A DNA stretch of 39,630 bases from Nitrospira sp. CR1.2 (lineage in GTDB: Bacteria > Nitrospirota > Nitrospiria > Nitrospirales > Nitrospiraceae), in contig WIAG01000034.1 in assembly GCA_014055495.1 (NCBI GenBank), positions 1 to 39,630 of the forward strand. The letters are read 5' to 3'. Below the pieces are notes generated by a model, which was not told the origin of the DNA, ran no database searches, and saw only the letters and a list, made by a program, of their open reading frames with translations. Position numbers and translations under genes: made by a program. Of this stretch, positions 24,050-32,453 are shown one piece after another (position 1 is the first letter of the stretch; each line of letters starts with the position of its first letter).

Positions 24050-25783
24050 ATGATTGCGGCAATCTACGCCAGGAAATCCACGGAACAGGTCGGATTTAAC
24101 GATGAGGAGAAATCGGTTACTCGGCAGATTGAGCACGCAACGGAGTTTGCCGTCCGAAAGGGTTGGACGGTTGCGCAGGAACATATCTATTCTGATGACG
24201 GCATATCCGGCGCAGAATTCCTCAAGCGGCAGGGCTTCCTACGATTGATGAATGCGCTTAAGCCTCGTCCAGCGTTCCAAGTGCTGATCATGAGCGAAGA
24301 GTCTCGATTGGGCCGTGAGGCTATCCAATCGAGCTATGCCTTCAAGCAAATCATCGATAGCGGCGTGCGGATATTCTTCTATCTTACTGACCAAGAGCGA
24401 AAGCTTGATAATGCCCTCGACAAGGTGATGCTTAGCCTGACGAACTTCTCGGCAGAAATGGAGCGAGAAAAAGCGAGCCAGCGTACCTATGATGCCATGC
24501 TCCGAAAAGCCAAAGCTCTCCACGTCACGGGCAACAAGGTTTTCGGCTACGATAACGTCCCCGTCTACAGCAGCCAAGCGAACAACGATGGTACCCCGCA
24601 CCGACAGCACGTTGTTAGAAGGATCAATACCGAACAAGCTAAAACAGTCGTGCGAATATTCGAAATGTACGCATCAGGCTTTGGTCTGGCAAGCATCGCT
24701 AAGGCGTTAAACGAGGATCGCGTCCCGCCTCCTCACGGTGGGAATCTTGGCTGGTGCCCAACAGCGCTTCGGGACATTCTCCAACGTGACCTTTATCGAG
24801 GTATGGTCCTCTGGAATAGGACCCAAGCAATTCAACTCGGCGGAACGCGGAAGCAACGAAAGCGTCCTCAATCGGAATGGCTTCGTATCGACGCACCAGA
24901 ATTGAGGATCATCTCCTCCATGCTGTGGGAGCAGGTTGAACAGCGTAGAACACAAAATAGGAATGCCTATCTGCGCGGGGAAGGTGGTCGCCTCATTTCA
25001 CGACCTACCGGCGAAGATCACCGGTCTTCCTATCTACTCAGCAGTATTGCAAAGTGCATCGTATGTGGTGGTTCGATCGTGGCAATAAAGCGAACTGCGA
25101 AACAACGCTATGACCGCACCGTGTATCGTTGTGCCTACCACCACAAACGAGGTCATACCGTCTGCAGTAACAACGTGGAAGTCCGCCAGGATATTCTCGA
25201 CTCAGCCATCCTGCACGCTATAAACAACATGCTAGACGATCAGGTCCTGGAAGCCTCCGTTGCGGAGGCCTTGGAGCGAATTAGGAAAGAACAGAAGAAG
25301 CTACCTGACGAACGCGTCACTATTGAACGGGAACTCTCTTTAATTGAAACACGGCTGCATCACCTGGTGGAACATATAGCGAATGGCAAGGCAACAGATG
25401 CCATTGACGCATCACTCCGCCAAGAGGAGGCTAGGAAGAAGACGTTGCTAGGGGAATTGACGAGACTGGACCAGCTTGCCCAAATGGCTTACGTGAACGA
25501 GAAGCAGCTGGTCAAGGAATTGAGAACCCGCTTAGGAGATATCCCTGGTTTGCTCACCCGACAGGTCCCGCTCGCCCGCCAGATGCTCAGGAAACTGCTT
25601 GACGGTCACATTTCATGCGAGCCCGTCGAGGAGGGCGGGAAGCGAGGCTATCGATTCACTGCCACGGGAACATTCGACCGTTTACTGACTGGCGTGAAGG
25701 TTATCAATCAAAGTGGTGGAGGGCAGGGGAGTCGAACCCCCGACCCCTACGTTGCGAACGTAGTGCTCTCCCAACTGAGCTAG
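24050..25783 (+). CDS. Large serine recombinase (integrase) of the element
   Basis: AAGGAGG with 5-base spacing fixes the ATG at 24050, giving 577 residues; alternative starts at 24032/24035 lie before that site. The catalytic domain begins AIYARKSTE with nucleophile Ser10 and Arg8, then SDDGISGAEFLKRQG and EESRLGR. A recombinase domain (INTEQAKTVVRIFEMYASGF), a zinc ribbon (CIVCGGSIVAIKR, YRCAYHHKRGHTVC) and a coiled coil (about 425-475) follow. The last ~23 residues (SRTPDPYVANVVLSQLS) come from the antisense strand of the tRNA-Ala gene, so the C-terminus was probably set by integration. It should catalyse insertion and excision at that tRNA. Confidence 0.92.
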   Translation: MIAAIYARKSTEQVGFNDEEKSVTRQIEHATEFAVRKGWTVAQEHIYSDDGISGAEFLKRQGFLRLMNALKPRPAFQVLIMSEESRLGREAIQSSYAFKQIIDSGVRIFFYLTDQERKLDNALDKVMLSLTNFSAEMEREKASQRTYDAMLRKAKALHVTGNKVFGYDNVPVYSSQANNDGTPHRQHVVRRINTEQAKTVVRIFEMYASGFGLASIAKALNEDRVPPPHGGNLGWCPTALRDILQRDLYRGMVLWNRTQAIQLGGTRKQRKRPQSEWLRIDAPELRIISSMLWEQVEQRRTQNRNAYLRGEGGRLISRPTGEDHRSSYLLSSIAKCIVCGGSIVAIKRTAKQRYDRTVYRCAYHHKRGHTVCSNNVEVRQDILDSAILHAINNMLDDQVLEASVAEALERIRKEQKKLPDERVTIERELSLIETRLHHLVEHIANGKATDAIDASLRQEEARKKTLLGELTRLDQLAQMAYVNEKQLVKELRTRLGDIPGLLTRQVPLARQMLRKLLDGHISCEPVEEGGKRGYRFTATGTFDRLLTGVKVINQSGGGQGSRTPDPYVANVVLSQLS

Positions 25784-25789
25784 CCCCCC
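25714..25789 (-). tRNA. tRNA-Ala (anticodon CGC), CCA encoded
   Basis: The cloverleaf folds fully: a 7-bp acceptor stem (GGGGGGC / GCCCTCC with one G-U), D arm with AGTTGGGA loop, anticodon stem CTACG/CGTAG around TTCGCAA (anticodon CGC, reading GCG), and T arm with TTCGACT. The 3' CCA is in the DNA (25714-25716). The recombinase gene overlaps it on the other strand. The 3' half is the probable attachment site of the phage-like element. Confidence 0.95.
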
Positions 25790-25827
25790 ACAACCAGGCG
25801 GCATTATACACAACCAGTGCGTCAGTC

Positions 25828-25848
25828 TCTAGCAGGATGCGGAAAAAG
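25828..25848. repeat. Solo arm of the palindromic repeat
   Basis: TCTAGCAGGATGCGGAAAAA plus a final G, 21 bases, is identical to the reverse complement of 4443-4463. No matching second arm follows before purN. It is a remnant or solo end of the same repeat family, 39 bp upstream of the tRNA 5' end. Confidence 0.55.
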
Positions 25849-25922
25849 TCCGCGACGCACTCGTCGAATGTCTCCGCAGCTTGCTGGATGAAGCTGCCGT
25901 GAAGACTCTGCGAAGCACTGGA

Positions 25923-26594
25923 TCACGGATAGTGGAATCCGACCGCCGGGGCACCAGGTTCCGCCACGACGACCCGACGCCCCTCCACGCGCAACCGCCC
26001 CTCAGCATAGAGCTGGATCGCCCGCGGATAGATCCGGTGTTCCTGCTCCAAAATACGCGCCGCTAAGGTTTCCGCCGTGTCCCCTTCAGCGATGGGCACC
26101 GCCGCCTGAATGATGATCGGCCCTTCATCCACGCCTTCCGTGACGAAATGGACCGTGCAGCCGGCAATTTTGCAGCCGTGCTCGATGGCCTTTTTCTGCA
26201 CATCCAATCCCGGAAAGGACGGGAGCAGCGACGGGTGAATGTTCATCATCCGGTTTTCATAGGCCGAGACCAGCACCGCGGTGACGATTTTCATGTAGCC
26301 GGCCAGCAGCACCAGATCGACTTCGTGCTTCTGCAACACTTCATGAACGGCCCGATCATAGGCCTCACGACTATCCGGCCTGCCTGCAAAGGGTTTGGGA
26401 TCAAGCCAAACCGCCGGCGCGCCATGCGTGCGAGCCCGCTCAAGCGCTACGGCATCCTGCTTGTTGCTCAGTACCACGGCAATCTCAGCCGAGAGCGCCC
26501 GCTGTTCGATCGCCTCGATGATGGCCTGGAGATTGGATCCCCGTCCGGACGCCAACACACCCAGTCGCACGAGCCGAGGCGCCTTACCCGACAT
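25923..26594 (-). CDS. purN: Phosphoribosylglycinamide formyltransferase
   Basis: From the ATG at 26594 the protein has 223 residues; an upstream in-frame start adds 11 that lie within purM. It transfers a formyl group from 10-formyltetrahydrofolate to GAR, the third step of purine synthesis. Key regions are all visible: [11 protein letters not shown] (phosphate binding), [20 protein letters not shown] (catalytic Asn and His), and [10 protein letters not shown] (catalytic Asp). It overlaps the end of purM by 11 bases, so the two are co-transcribed and probably coupled. Length is typical of the family. Confidence 0.96.
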   Translation of the reverse strand: MSGKAPRLVRLGVLASGRGSNLQAIIEAIEQRALSAEIAVVLSNKQDAVALERARTHGAPAVWLDPKPFAGRPDSREAYDRAVHEVLQKHEVDLVLLAGYMKIVTAVLVSAYENRMMNIHPSLLPSFPGLDVQKKAIEHGCKIAGCTVHFVTEGVDEGPIIIQAAVPIAEGDTAETLAARILEQEHRIYPRAIQLYAEGRLRVEGRRVVVAEPGAPAVGFHYP

Positions 26595-27621
26595 AGTCGA
26601 CCACCCCTTCCTCGGTCTGCTGTGCAACCATCTCCCCGATGTGGTACGCCTGCTCCCCCAATTCGCGAGCCTTCGCCATCACCCGGTCGGCATGGTCGGG
26701 GGCTACGACCAGAATAAGGCCGATTCCCATATTGAAAACGCGATACATTTCGTCCAATGGCACTGATCCGCGCGTCCGAATCGCTTCAAAAATGGGCAGC
26801 ACCGGCCAGGACCCACGATGAATCCTCGCGCCACAACGGGCTGGAAAGACCCGCGGCAAATTGTCGGTGATCCCGCCGCCGGTGATGTGGGCAATCCCCT
26901 TGATGGGACAGGACTCCATCAGCGACAGGACCTGCTTGGCGTAAATCCGCGTGGGCGTCAGCAGGGTCGCGCCAAGCGGCCCGCCTAATTCCGGCACGAC
27001 CGTCTCGACGGTCAACTGGCTTCGCTCTAGCAGCACCTTTCGAACAAGGGAAAAGCCATTGCTATGCACACCGCTCGAAGCCAACCCGATGACGACGTCA
27101 CCCGGCACAATCTGTTTTCCATCGATGATCTTCGGTCGATCGACCACGCCCACGGCGAACCCGGCCAGGTCGTATTCACCTTCGCCGTAAAACGAGGGCA
27201 TCTCGGCCGTTTCTCCCCCGATCAAGGCACATCCCGCTTGGCGGCAGCCGTCGGAAATGCCCTTCACCACCGCCGCCGCCGTCGCAATCGATAATTTCCC
27301 GGTGGCAAAATAGTCGAGAAAGAACAGAGGCTCGGCGCCGCTCACGGCGATATCGTTGACACACATGGCGACCAAGTCGATCCCGACCGTGTCGTGTTTA
27401 TCCATCAGGAAGGCGATCTTCAGCTTCGTCCCGACGCCGTCCGTCCCGGACACGAGGACCGGATCCTGGTAGCGGTTGGCTTGAAACCGGAAGAGGCCGC
27501 CGAAACCGCCGAGATCGGTCATCACCTCAGGGCGAAACGTGGCCCGCACATGCGGCTTGATCCGCTCGACGAATTCATCGCCCGCATCGATATCGACCCC
27601 GGCATCACGATAGGTAGTCAT
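26584..27621 (-). CDS. purM: Phosphoribosylformylglycinamidine cyclo-ligase (AIR synthetase)
   Basis: The protein is 345 residues from the ATG at 27621 ([20 protein letters not shown]), the standard N-terminus and length. It makes AIR from FGAM with ATP. Recognisable parts include [50 protein letters not shown] and [12 protein letters not shown]. It leads a two-gene operon with purN. No Shine-Dalgarno sequence precedes the ATG, and a promoter-like -10 ends only 11 bp upstream, so the transcript may be nearly leaderless. Confidence 0.96.
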   Translation of the reverse strand: MTTYRDAGVDIDAGDEFVERIKPHVRATFRPEVMTDLGGFGGLFRFQANRYQDPVLVSGTDGVGTKLKIAFLMDKHDTVGIDLVAMCVNDIAVSGAEPLFFLDYFATGKLSIATAAAVVKGISDGCRQAGCALIGGETAEMPSFYGEGEYDLAGFAVGVVDRPKIIDGKQIVPGDVVIGLASSGVHSNGFSLVRKVLLERSQLTVETVVPELGGPLGATLLTPTRIYAKQVLSLMESCPIKGIAHITGGGITDNLPRVFPARCGARIHRGSWPVLPIFEAIRTRGSVPLDEMYRVFNMGIGLILVVAPDHADRVMAKARELGEQAYHIGEMVAQQTEEGVVDYVG

Positions 27622-27632
27622 AAGGAGGGCGC

Positions 27633-27662
27633 ATCTTAGCGATGCAAGAGAGGGTTGGTCAA
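27633..27662 (-). promoter_or_regulatory. Probable sigma-70 promoter of purMN
   Basis: On the minus strand TTGACC (27657-27662) is followed after 18 bases by TAAGAT (27633-27638), close to the -35 and -10 consensus. The -10 ends 11 bp before the purM ATG, so transcription would start within a few bases of the start codon. Confidence 0.5.
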
Positions 27663-27741
27663 CATGGGAGATTGACACTGACCTACAGCAGGATTCGACT
27701 GATCGCGAGCCACGAGCATCAGGGCACTGTTAGATATGAAC

Positions 27742-27865
27742 AAGTTGCTCAAAACGATCGCCCAGCAAGGCCGCAAGGAGCGGACCCGAGTGAGGCGTAC
27801 CCTCGGGGTACGTCGCAGGGAGTGTCGCGACTGAGAACGCAGCTGGCGGCCGTTTTCAGCAACTT
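27742..27865. repeat. Long palindromic intergenic repeat, copy 2
   Basis: Its ends form a 15-bp inverted repeat with one mismatch (AAGTTGCTCAAAACG at 27742-27756; CGTTTTCAGCAACTT at 27851-27865). The centre is a 7-bp hairpin, CGTACCC-TCG-GGGTACG (27796-27812). Length (124 bp), internal pieces and plan match copy 1 at 4335-4459, although the end sequences differ. It fills the gap between purM and the NtrX gene and ends 3 bp from the NtrX stop, where it could act as a terminator. Confidence 0.65.
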
Positions 27866-27868
27866 ACC

Positions 27869-29269
27869 TCACATTTCGGGGCGCATCTCGACATCCAACA
27901 ACTTAATCTTCCGATGCAGATGGCTGCGTTCAATTTTCAGATCTTCCGCCGTGCGGGAGATATTCCAGTGATGTTCGCGCAACTTCCGCGCAATGAACTC
28001 TTTTTCAAACGCATTCCGCGCGTCACGGAGTGAATCATAGTGCCTGGTCAACAGCGTATTGGCCGGTTGCGCCCCGCCGGCCGATTGCGCGGCGGACAGT
28101 TGAGGACGCACCTGCAGCGCGACGGACGCATGCGAGGCCTCGATCACCGGCCCCGGCACCATGATCATGAGCCGCTCGATCAGGTTCCGCAGTTCGCGAA
28201 TGTTGCCCGGCCATTCATAGTGCATGAACACGTCCATGGCTTCCGGCGCTACTTGCTTCAGCTTCAAGCCCTGCTCCTCGGCATGCACGCGCAGGAAATG
28301 TTTCACCAGCAAGGGAATATCTTCGCGGCGATCCCGCAACGTCGGCACCACGATCGGCACCACGTTCAGCCGGTAGAACAGGTCCTCGCGGAACGTCCCC
28401 TTCTCAATCTCCTGCAAGAGATCTTTGTTCGATGCGGCCAGGACACGCACATCCACCTTGATCAGCTTTGTTCCCCCCACACGTGTGAACTGCTGCTCCT
28501 GCAGCGCCCGCAACACCTTGGCCTGGGTGCTCACACTCATGTCGGCGATCTCGTCGAGAAACAGGGTGCCGCCGTCGGCCTGCTCGAACTGCCCCCGCTT
28601 CATGGTCGTCGCCCCGCTGAAGGCGCCCCGCTCATGGCCGAACAATTCGCTTTCGATCAACGTTTCGGGAATGGCCGCACAATTCACCGCCACGAACGGC
28701 CGGGTCGCCCTCACGCTGTGCTGATGGATGGCTCGGGCCACCAGTTCCTTACCGGTGCCGTTCTCGCCCCCGATCAAGACCCGGCTGTTGGTCGGGCCGG
28801 CCGTGGCAATAAGCTGCTTCAACTGTTGCATGGCCGGCGAGTGCCCGATCAGCTCGAACTTCCGTTCCACCTTGGTACGGAGGGTGCGATTTTCCTGTTC
28901 GAGCCGATGCTGGTCCAACGCATGCTTCACCCGCAGAGTCACGTTTTCGAGTGAGAGCGGTTTTTCGATGTAGTCGTAGGCGCCCAACTTGATCGCCTTG
29001 ACCGCCGTCTCGATCGAACCATGCCCGGACATCATCATGACCTGGGTGTTCGGCACCAGCTCCCGCAGCCGACGCAAGGTCTCCAGTCCGTCCATCTCAG
29101 GCATCCAGATATCCAGCATCATGAGTTCCGGCGGACTCGAGGCGCACAACTTGAGCGCCTCGACGCCGCTTTTGGCCACACTCACGTCATAGCCTTCATC
29201 CTCCAGAATGCTGCTCAAGGAATTCAGGATGGACACTTCATCATCGACAATGAGAATCGAGGCAGACAT
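27869..29269 (-). CDS. ntrX: Sigma-54-dependent response regulator, NtrX type
   Basis: The 466-residue protein has a receiver domain (phospho-acceptor Asp in MMLDIWMPEMDG, about residue 53), an AAA+ domain with Walker A GENGTGKE and Walker B TLFLDEIAD, and a C-terminal Fis-type helix-turn-helix (WNISRTAEDLKIERSHLHRK). The sigma-54 contact loop reads GAFSGA instead of the usual GAFTGA. Such changes are tolerated in some NtrX proteins but can weaken activation. It follows the NtrY kinase gene by 87 bp on the same strand. It probably regulates nitrogen, redox or envelope genes, as in relatives; targets are not visible. Confidence 0.9.
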   Translation of the reverse strand: MSASILIVDDEVSILNSLSSILEDEGYDVSVAKSGVEALKLCASSPPELMMLDIWMPEMDGLETLRRLRELVPNTQVMMMSGHGSIETAVKAIKLGAYDYIEKPLSLENVTLRVKHALDQHRLEQENRTLRTKVERKFELIGHSPAMQQLKQLIATAGPTNSRVLIGGENGTGKELVARAIHQHSVRATRPFVAVNCAAIPETLIESELFGHERGAFSGATTMKRGQFEQADGGTLFLDEIADMSVSTQAKVLRALQEQQFTRVGGTKLIKVDVRVLAASNKDLLQEIEKGTFREDLFYRLNVVPIVVPTLRDRREDIPLLVKHFLRVHAEEQGLKLKQVAPEAMDVFMHYEWPGNIRELRNLIERLMIMVPGPVIEASHASVALQVRPQLSAAQSAGGAQPANTLLTRHYDSLRDARNAFEKEFIARKLREHHWNISRTAEDLKIERSHLHRKIKLLDVEMRPEM

Positions 29270-29356
29270 GTCTTCTCCAACTTCTTCAGCCGACAGCGGT
29301 CAGCGTCGTCATTCGCGAGTAACCTGTTGCGCCGGCATACTCCTGGCAGCGTGGGC

Positions 29357-31654
29357 TCACACCGGCAACTCAAACGTAAACAAGGCGCCTTTGGGCTGAT
29401 GGTTGCCCGCGTGGATCTGGCCGTCGTGATCCGTCACGATCCGGCGCACGATCGCTAGCCCCAGCCCGGTACCCGTTTTCTTCCGCGAAAAATAGGGCAC
29501 GAACAACTTTTCCTGATCTTCCTGGGCGATGCCGGTGCCTTCATCCGCCACGGTCACCACGGCACGGCGCTGTTTTGTGTCGTACCGGGTCGTGATCCAC
29601 AACCGTCCCTTGTGGTTCATCGCATGGATGCCGTTATCGCAGAGATTGACGAACACACGTTTGATCTGTTCGCGGTCGAAATTGAATGGCGGCAGATCCG
29701 GATCGAGCGACACCACACACATGATCTCCCGATGGGCGCTCTCATACAGCGCCACGACTTCCTTTACCACATCGTCAAGCGAGTTGACTGTCATGTGCGG
29801 GGCCGGCATCCGCGCAAACTTCGAGAACTCATCCAGCATCTGCTTGAGGCTGCCGACCTCGTTGATGATCACCTGGGTGGACTCATCACAGATCCGGTCG
29901 AAGTCCGGCGCCTTGTCCTGGAACTTCTTCCGCAACCGCTGGGCCGACAGTTGAATCGGCGTCAACGGATTCTTGATCTCATGGGCGATCCGCTGCGCGA
30001 CCTCCCGCCAGGCCGCCGCCTTCTGCGCCTTGATCAACTCCGACAAGTCTTCAAAGATCACGACGAACCCGAGATCCTTGTTCGACTCGTCCCGCATCCG
30101 CGAGCAATGCACGCCCATGGTCAGGAACCGCCCCTGCAAGTCCAACTGCCCTTCCAACGCAATGTTATCCCGCTGGTCGGCCAGCATGCGGTCGTATACC
30201 GATTGAAACAGATCGAGTTTGTACTCTTTGAACACCTCGTTGGCGGATCGCCCGCGAAACCGGTCGGCCCATAAGCCCAACATGCGCTCCGCAGAAGGAT
30301 TAAAGGTGGTGATGATCCCCTGCCGGTCGATGGACATCACCCCCGCGGCGATCGTATCGACCACTGTCTCGATGTACGCGCGCCGTCGATCCAGTTCGAG
30401 GTTGGATTGGCGGAGCGACACGTTCGCTTCTTCCACCTTGCTCTTGCTGCTTTGCAAGTCGGCCGTCATGCGGTTGAAGGATTCGACCAGGGTGCCGATT
30501 TCATCCGTGGCCTTCGCCTCGATACGGACCGACAGATCTCCCTGCGCAATGGCTTCGGTGGCCTCCGCCAATCGCTGAATCGGCACCGTAATGCCGCGCG
30601 CAACATAGAAGCCGAACCAGGTAGCGCTGAACAAAATCATCACCGTGATGACCGCGACCAGCAGATAGGCGCCGGCCTTGATGGGGTTCTTCATGGCCTT
30701 CATCTGCTTGTACTCGGCATATTGGCGCCCGATGCTCTCCATCTTGCCGAGCAATGACTCGGGCACATAGGCATCCACCACCACCACGCCGTCGATCTCG
30801 CCCCGACGCACACTGGACGCGATCGGCACACCGGCCCTCACCAGCCGACCGGTCTGCGCCTCCTGTACCGACGTCAGTTCCTGCTTGCCGTTGATCACTT
30901 GCAACACCAGCTGACCGATCGGCAGGTCGAGGACCGTCACCGGCACCTCGGGATCCAGGGCTTTCGTCAGGGTCTCCATTTTGGAGGAGAACACTTCAAT
31001 CCCGGCCGTGGCATACTCCGCGCGTTTCCTGGCGATGGCGGCGACCAGCAGATCACGCTGTTCAGGCAGCAACAACTCTTCACGAAAAATCTCATGACTG
31101 ATCGCGCGGGCGCTGTTGATGGCCAGCGACACATGCCCGGCATGGTGCATACGCGCGACCTCGTAGGAATCCTTCATCACATGTTCGATCTGATCGTTGA
31201 ACCAGACATCGACCGCTTTATTAACCAAGCCACTGGCGACCAGCGCCAGCAGCACGGTGGGAATCAGGGAGAATCCGATGAAGGCCGCCACCAACTTCGC
31301 CCGAAAGCCGGACCCCACCAGACGATGTCGGCGCTCGAAATAGGCTTTGATGAGGTTGCGCGACAGGAGCAGCGTCAGGACCACGAAGCCGATCAGGTCC
31401 AGATTGACCAGCAGCAAGACAAAGGCATACCCGGTGCTGGGCAGGAACGAGTCCGACTCCTCCCCGAGCGGAACGGCCATTTGCGCATAGTAGAAGGTCA
31501 GGGCGAGGCAGGGGAGCAGCAGAATCAGGACGATCCACACGGGCCGAACATGGCGCTTGCGCCGCTCGTGTTCGAGCGATGCGGGCGTGGACGGTCCTTG
31601 CTCGCGCAGCACCCCCGGGGGGAGGAGCTTGGTCATGTCCGTCGACTCAGGCAT
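29357..31654 (-). CDS. ntrY: Membrane histidine kinase, NtrY type
   Basis: Starting at 31654 (GGAG 8 bases upstream) the protein has 765 residues. Three N-terminal membrane spans (PVWIVLILLLPCLALTFYY, a second near GYAFVLLLVNLDLIGF, a third near AFIGFSLIPTVLLALVA) precede a large periplasmic domain and a fourth span (LLVAVITVMILFSATWF). HAMP, PAS (IETVVDTIAAGVMSIDRQG), HisKA with AHEIKNPLTPIQL, and HATPase boxes (DNGIHAMNHKGR, DEGTGI, GTGLGLAIV) follow. This is the characteristic NtrY architecture. It pairs with the NtrX regulator directly downstream. Confidence 0.92.
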   Translation of the reverse strand: MPESTDMTKLLPPGVLREQGPSTPASLEHERRKRHVRPVWIVLILLLPCLALTFYYAQMAVPLGEESDSFLPSTGYAFVLLLVNLDLIGFVVLTLLLSRNLIKAYFERRHRLVGSGFRAKLVAAFIGFSLIPTVLLALVASGLVNKAVDVWFNDQIEHVMKDSYEVARMHHAGHVSLAINSARAISHEIFREELLLPEQRDLLVAAIARKRAEYATAGIEVFSSKMETLTKALDPEVPVTVLDLPIGQLVLQVINGKQELTSVQEAQTGRLVRAGVPIASSVRRGEIDGVVVVDAYVPESLLGKMESIGRQYAEYKQMKAMKNPIKAGAYLLVAVITVMILFSATWFGFYVARGITVPIQRLAEATEAIAQGDLSVRIEAKATDEIGTLVESFNRMTADLQSSKSKVEEANVSLRQSNLELDRRRAYIETVVDTIAAGVMSIDRQGIITTFNPSAERMLGLWADRFRGRSANEVFKEYKLDLFQSVYDRMLADQRDNIALEGQLDLQGRFLTMGVHCSRMRDESNKDLGFVVIFEDLSELIKAQKAAAWREVAQRIAHEIKNPLTPIQLSAQRLRKKFQDKAPDFDRICDESTQVIINEVGSLKQMLDEFSKFARMPAPHMTVNSLDDVVKEVVALYESAHREIMCVVSLDPDLPPFNFDREQIKRVFVNLCDNGIHAMNHKGRLWITTRYDTKQRRAVVTVADEGTGIAQEDQEKLFVPYFSRKKTGTGLGLAIVRRIVTDHDGQIHAGNHQPKGALFTFELPV

Positions 31655-31899
31655 CGCGGCTACTCCGGCATGTTCCCGGCCCGTGCGGGCCTGCCTCACT
31701 ATAACGAATTACTCGGAGAGTCTCAAAAGATCTCGCGAGAGGCTCGGGCCGTCCGCAGCGGCAGGCTCGTTTCGTTCACACCGTCGACGGATCCAGAGGG
31801 GACGCCGCAGCCATCAAGAAAAAGACTGGTTGGGAGGATGCGCTCGACCAGGGCGGCGCGACACCACGCAAGCGCGGCGCACTGGGGTACGTCACGAGG

Positions 31900-32319
31900 T
31901 TACGGGGTATGGATCGAAGGTTTCCCGGAGGTCAAACTGACAAATTTCATCCTCAAGGCATAGAGCATGTCCTTCATGACCACCTGCTCGTCCGACGTGA
32001 GGTTGCCGCGCGTCTTCTCTTCCAACATGGAGAGCAGATCGATGATTTCCTTGGCCTGCGGCAGGTTCAACGGCATCGACGGTTGCTGCGGATCCAGCTG
32101 CTCCCCCATCAGCATCAAGGCCGAACTTCCCATGGAAATCACGAAGGACGAAAAGTTGACCGGCAGGTGCCCGGCATGGCCATGCGCATCCGCAGCATGA
32201 GGCTCGGCCGGTGCGGCTTCGGGAGCAGAAGGCGTGGGGGCCGCTGCTGCCTGAGGCGCTTCTTCCCCACGTCCACGGCGATCACGGATGACGAATCCCT
32301 GTTCCTGCTCTTCCCCCAT
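31900..32319 (-). CDS. DUF1844 family protein
   Basis: The ATG at 32319 has GGAGG 7 bases upstream and gives 139 residues; a longer frame upstream has no site. The N-terminal half is a charged, Ala/Pro-rich, probably disordered tail with a His-rich patch. The C-terminal half is the conserved DUF1844 core: VNFSSFVISMGSSALMLMGE, then NLPQAKEIIDLLSMLEEKT, RGNLTSDEQ and a final helix. The family is widespread in Nitrospirota, deltaproteobacteria and acidobacteria and has no established function. It is 134 bp from divergent mazG. Confidence 0.85.
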   Translation of the reverse strand: MGEEQEQGFVIRDRRGRGEEAPQAAAAPTPSAPEAAPAEPHAADAHGHAGHLPVNFSSFVISMGSSALMLMGEQLDPQQPSMPLNLPQAKEIIDLLSMLEEKTRGNLTSDEQVVMKDMLYALRMKFVSLTSGKPSIHTP

Positions 32320-32453
32320 ACCCGTTCCTCCGATGACATCCACGGACCATGCAGGCGCGTACCCTACCATAGGCCTCGAAGGCGCGCAAGGCAGCGGGCC
32401 CCGTTGAAGGCCGGATCAAACTCGGTTAGAGTGGCGCCACGAAGGGAAGTTGC

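Larger units (their letters stand above)
17890..25789 (+). mobile_element. Inovirus-like (filamentous phage) integrated element at tRNA-Ala
   Basis: The block runs HTH regulator, replication initiator, zinc ribbon, ssDNA-binding protein, adsorption-like protein, pVI-like protein, Zot/pI ATPase, coat protein, second coat-like protein, RadC (opposite strand), hairpin region and serine recombinase, ending in a tRNA-Ala gene. Zot plus a replication initiator plus a short signal-peptide coat protein is the accepted signature of filamentous phages. No pIV secretin is present, as in many inoviruses that use the host secretin. The right end is fixed by the tRNA; the left end given here is only approximate. 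Confidence 0.8.

Noticed and set aside
17890..25789. A pIV-type secretin or a tyrosine integrase in the element
   Set aside because: No frame here has secretin or tyrosine recombinase motifs; export would have to use a host secretin.
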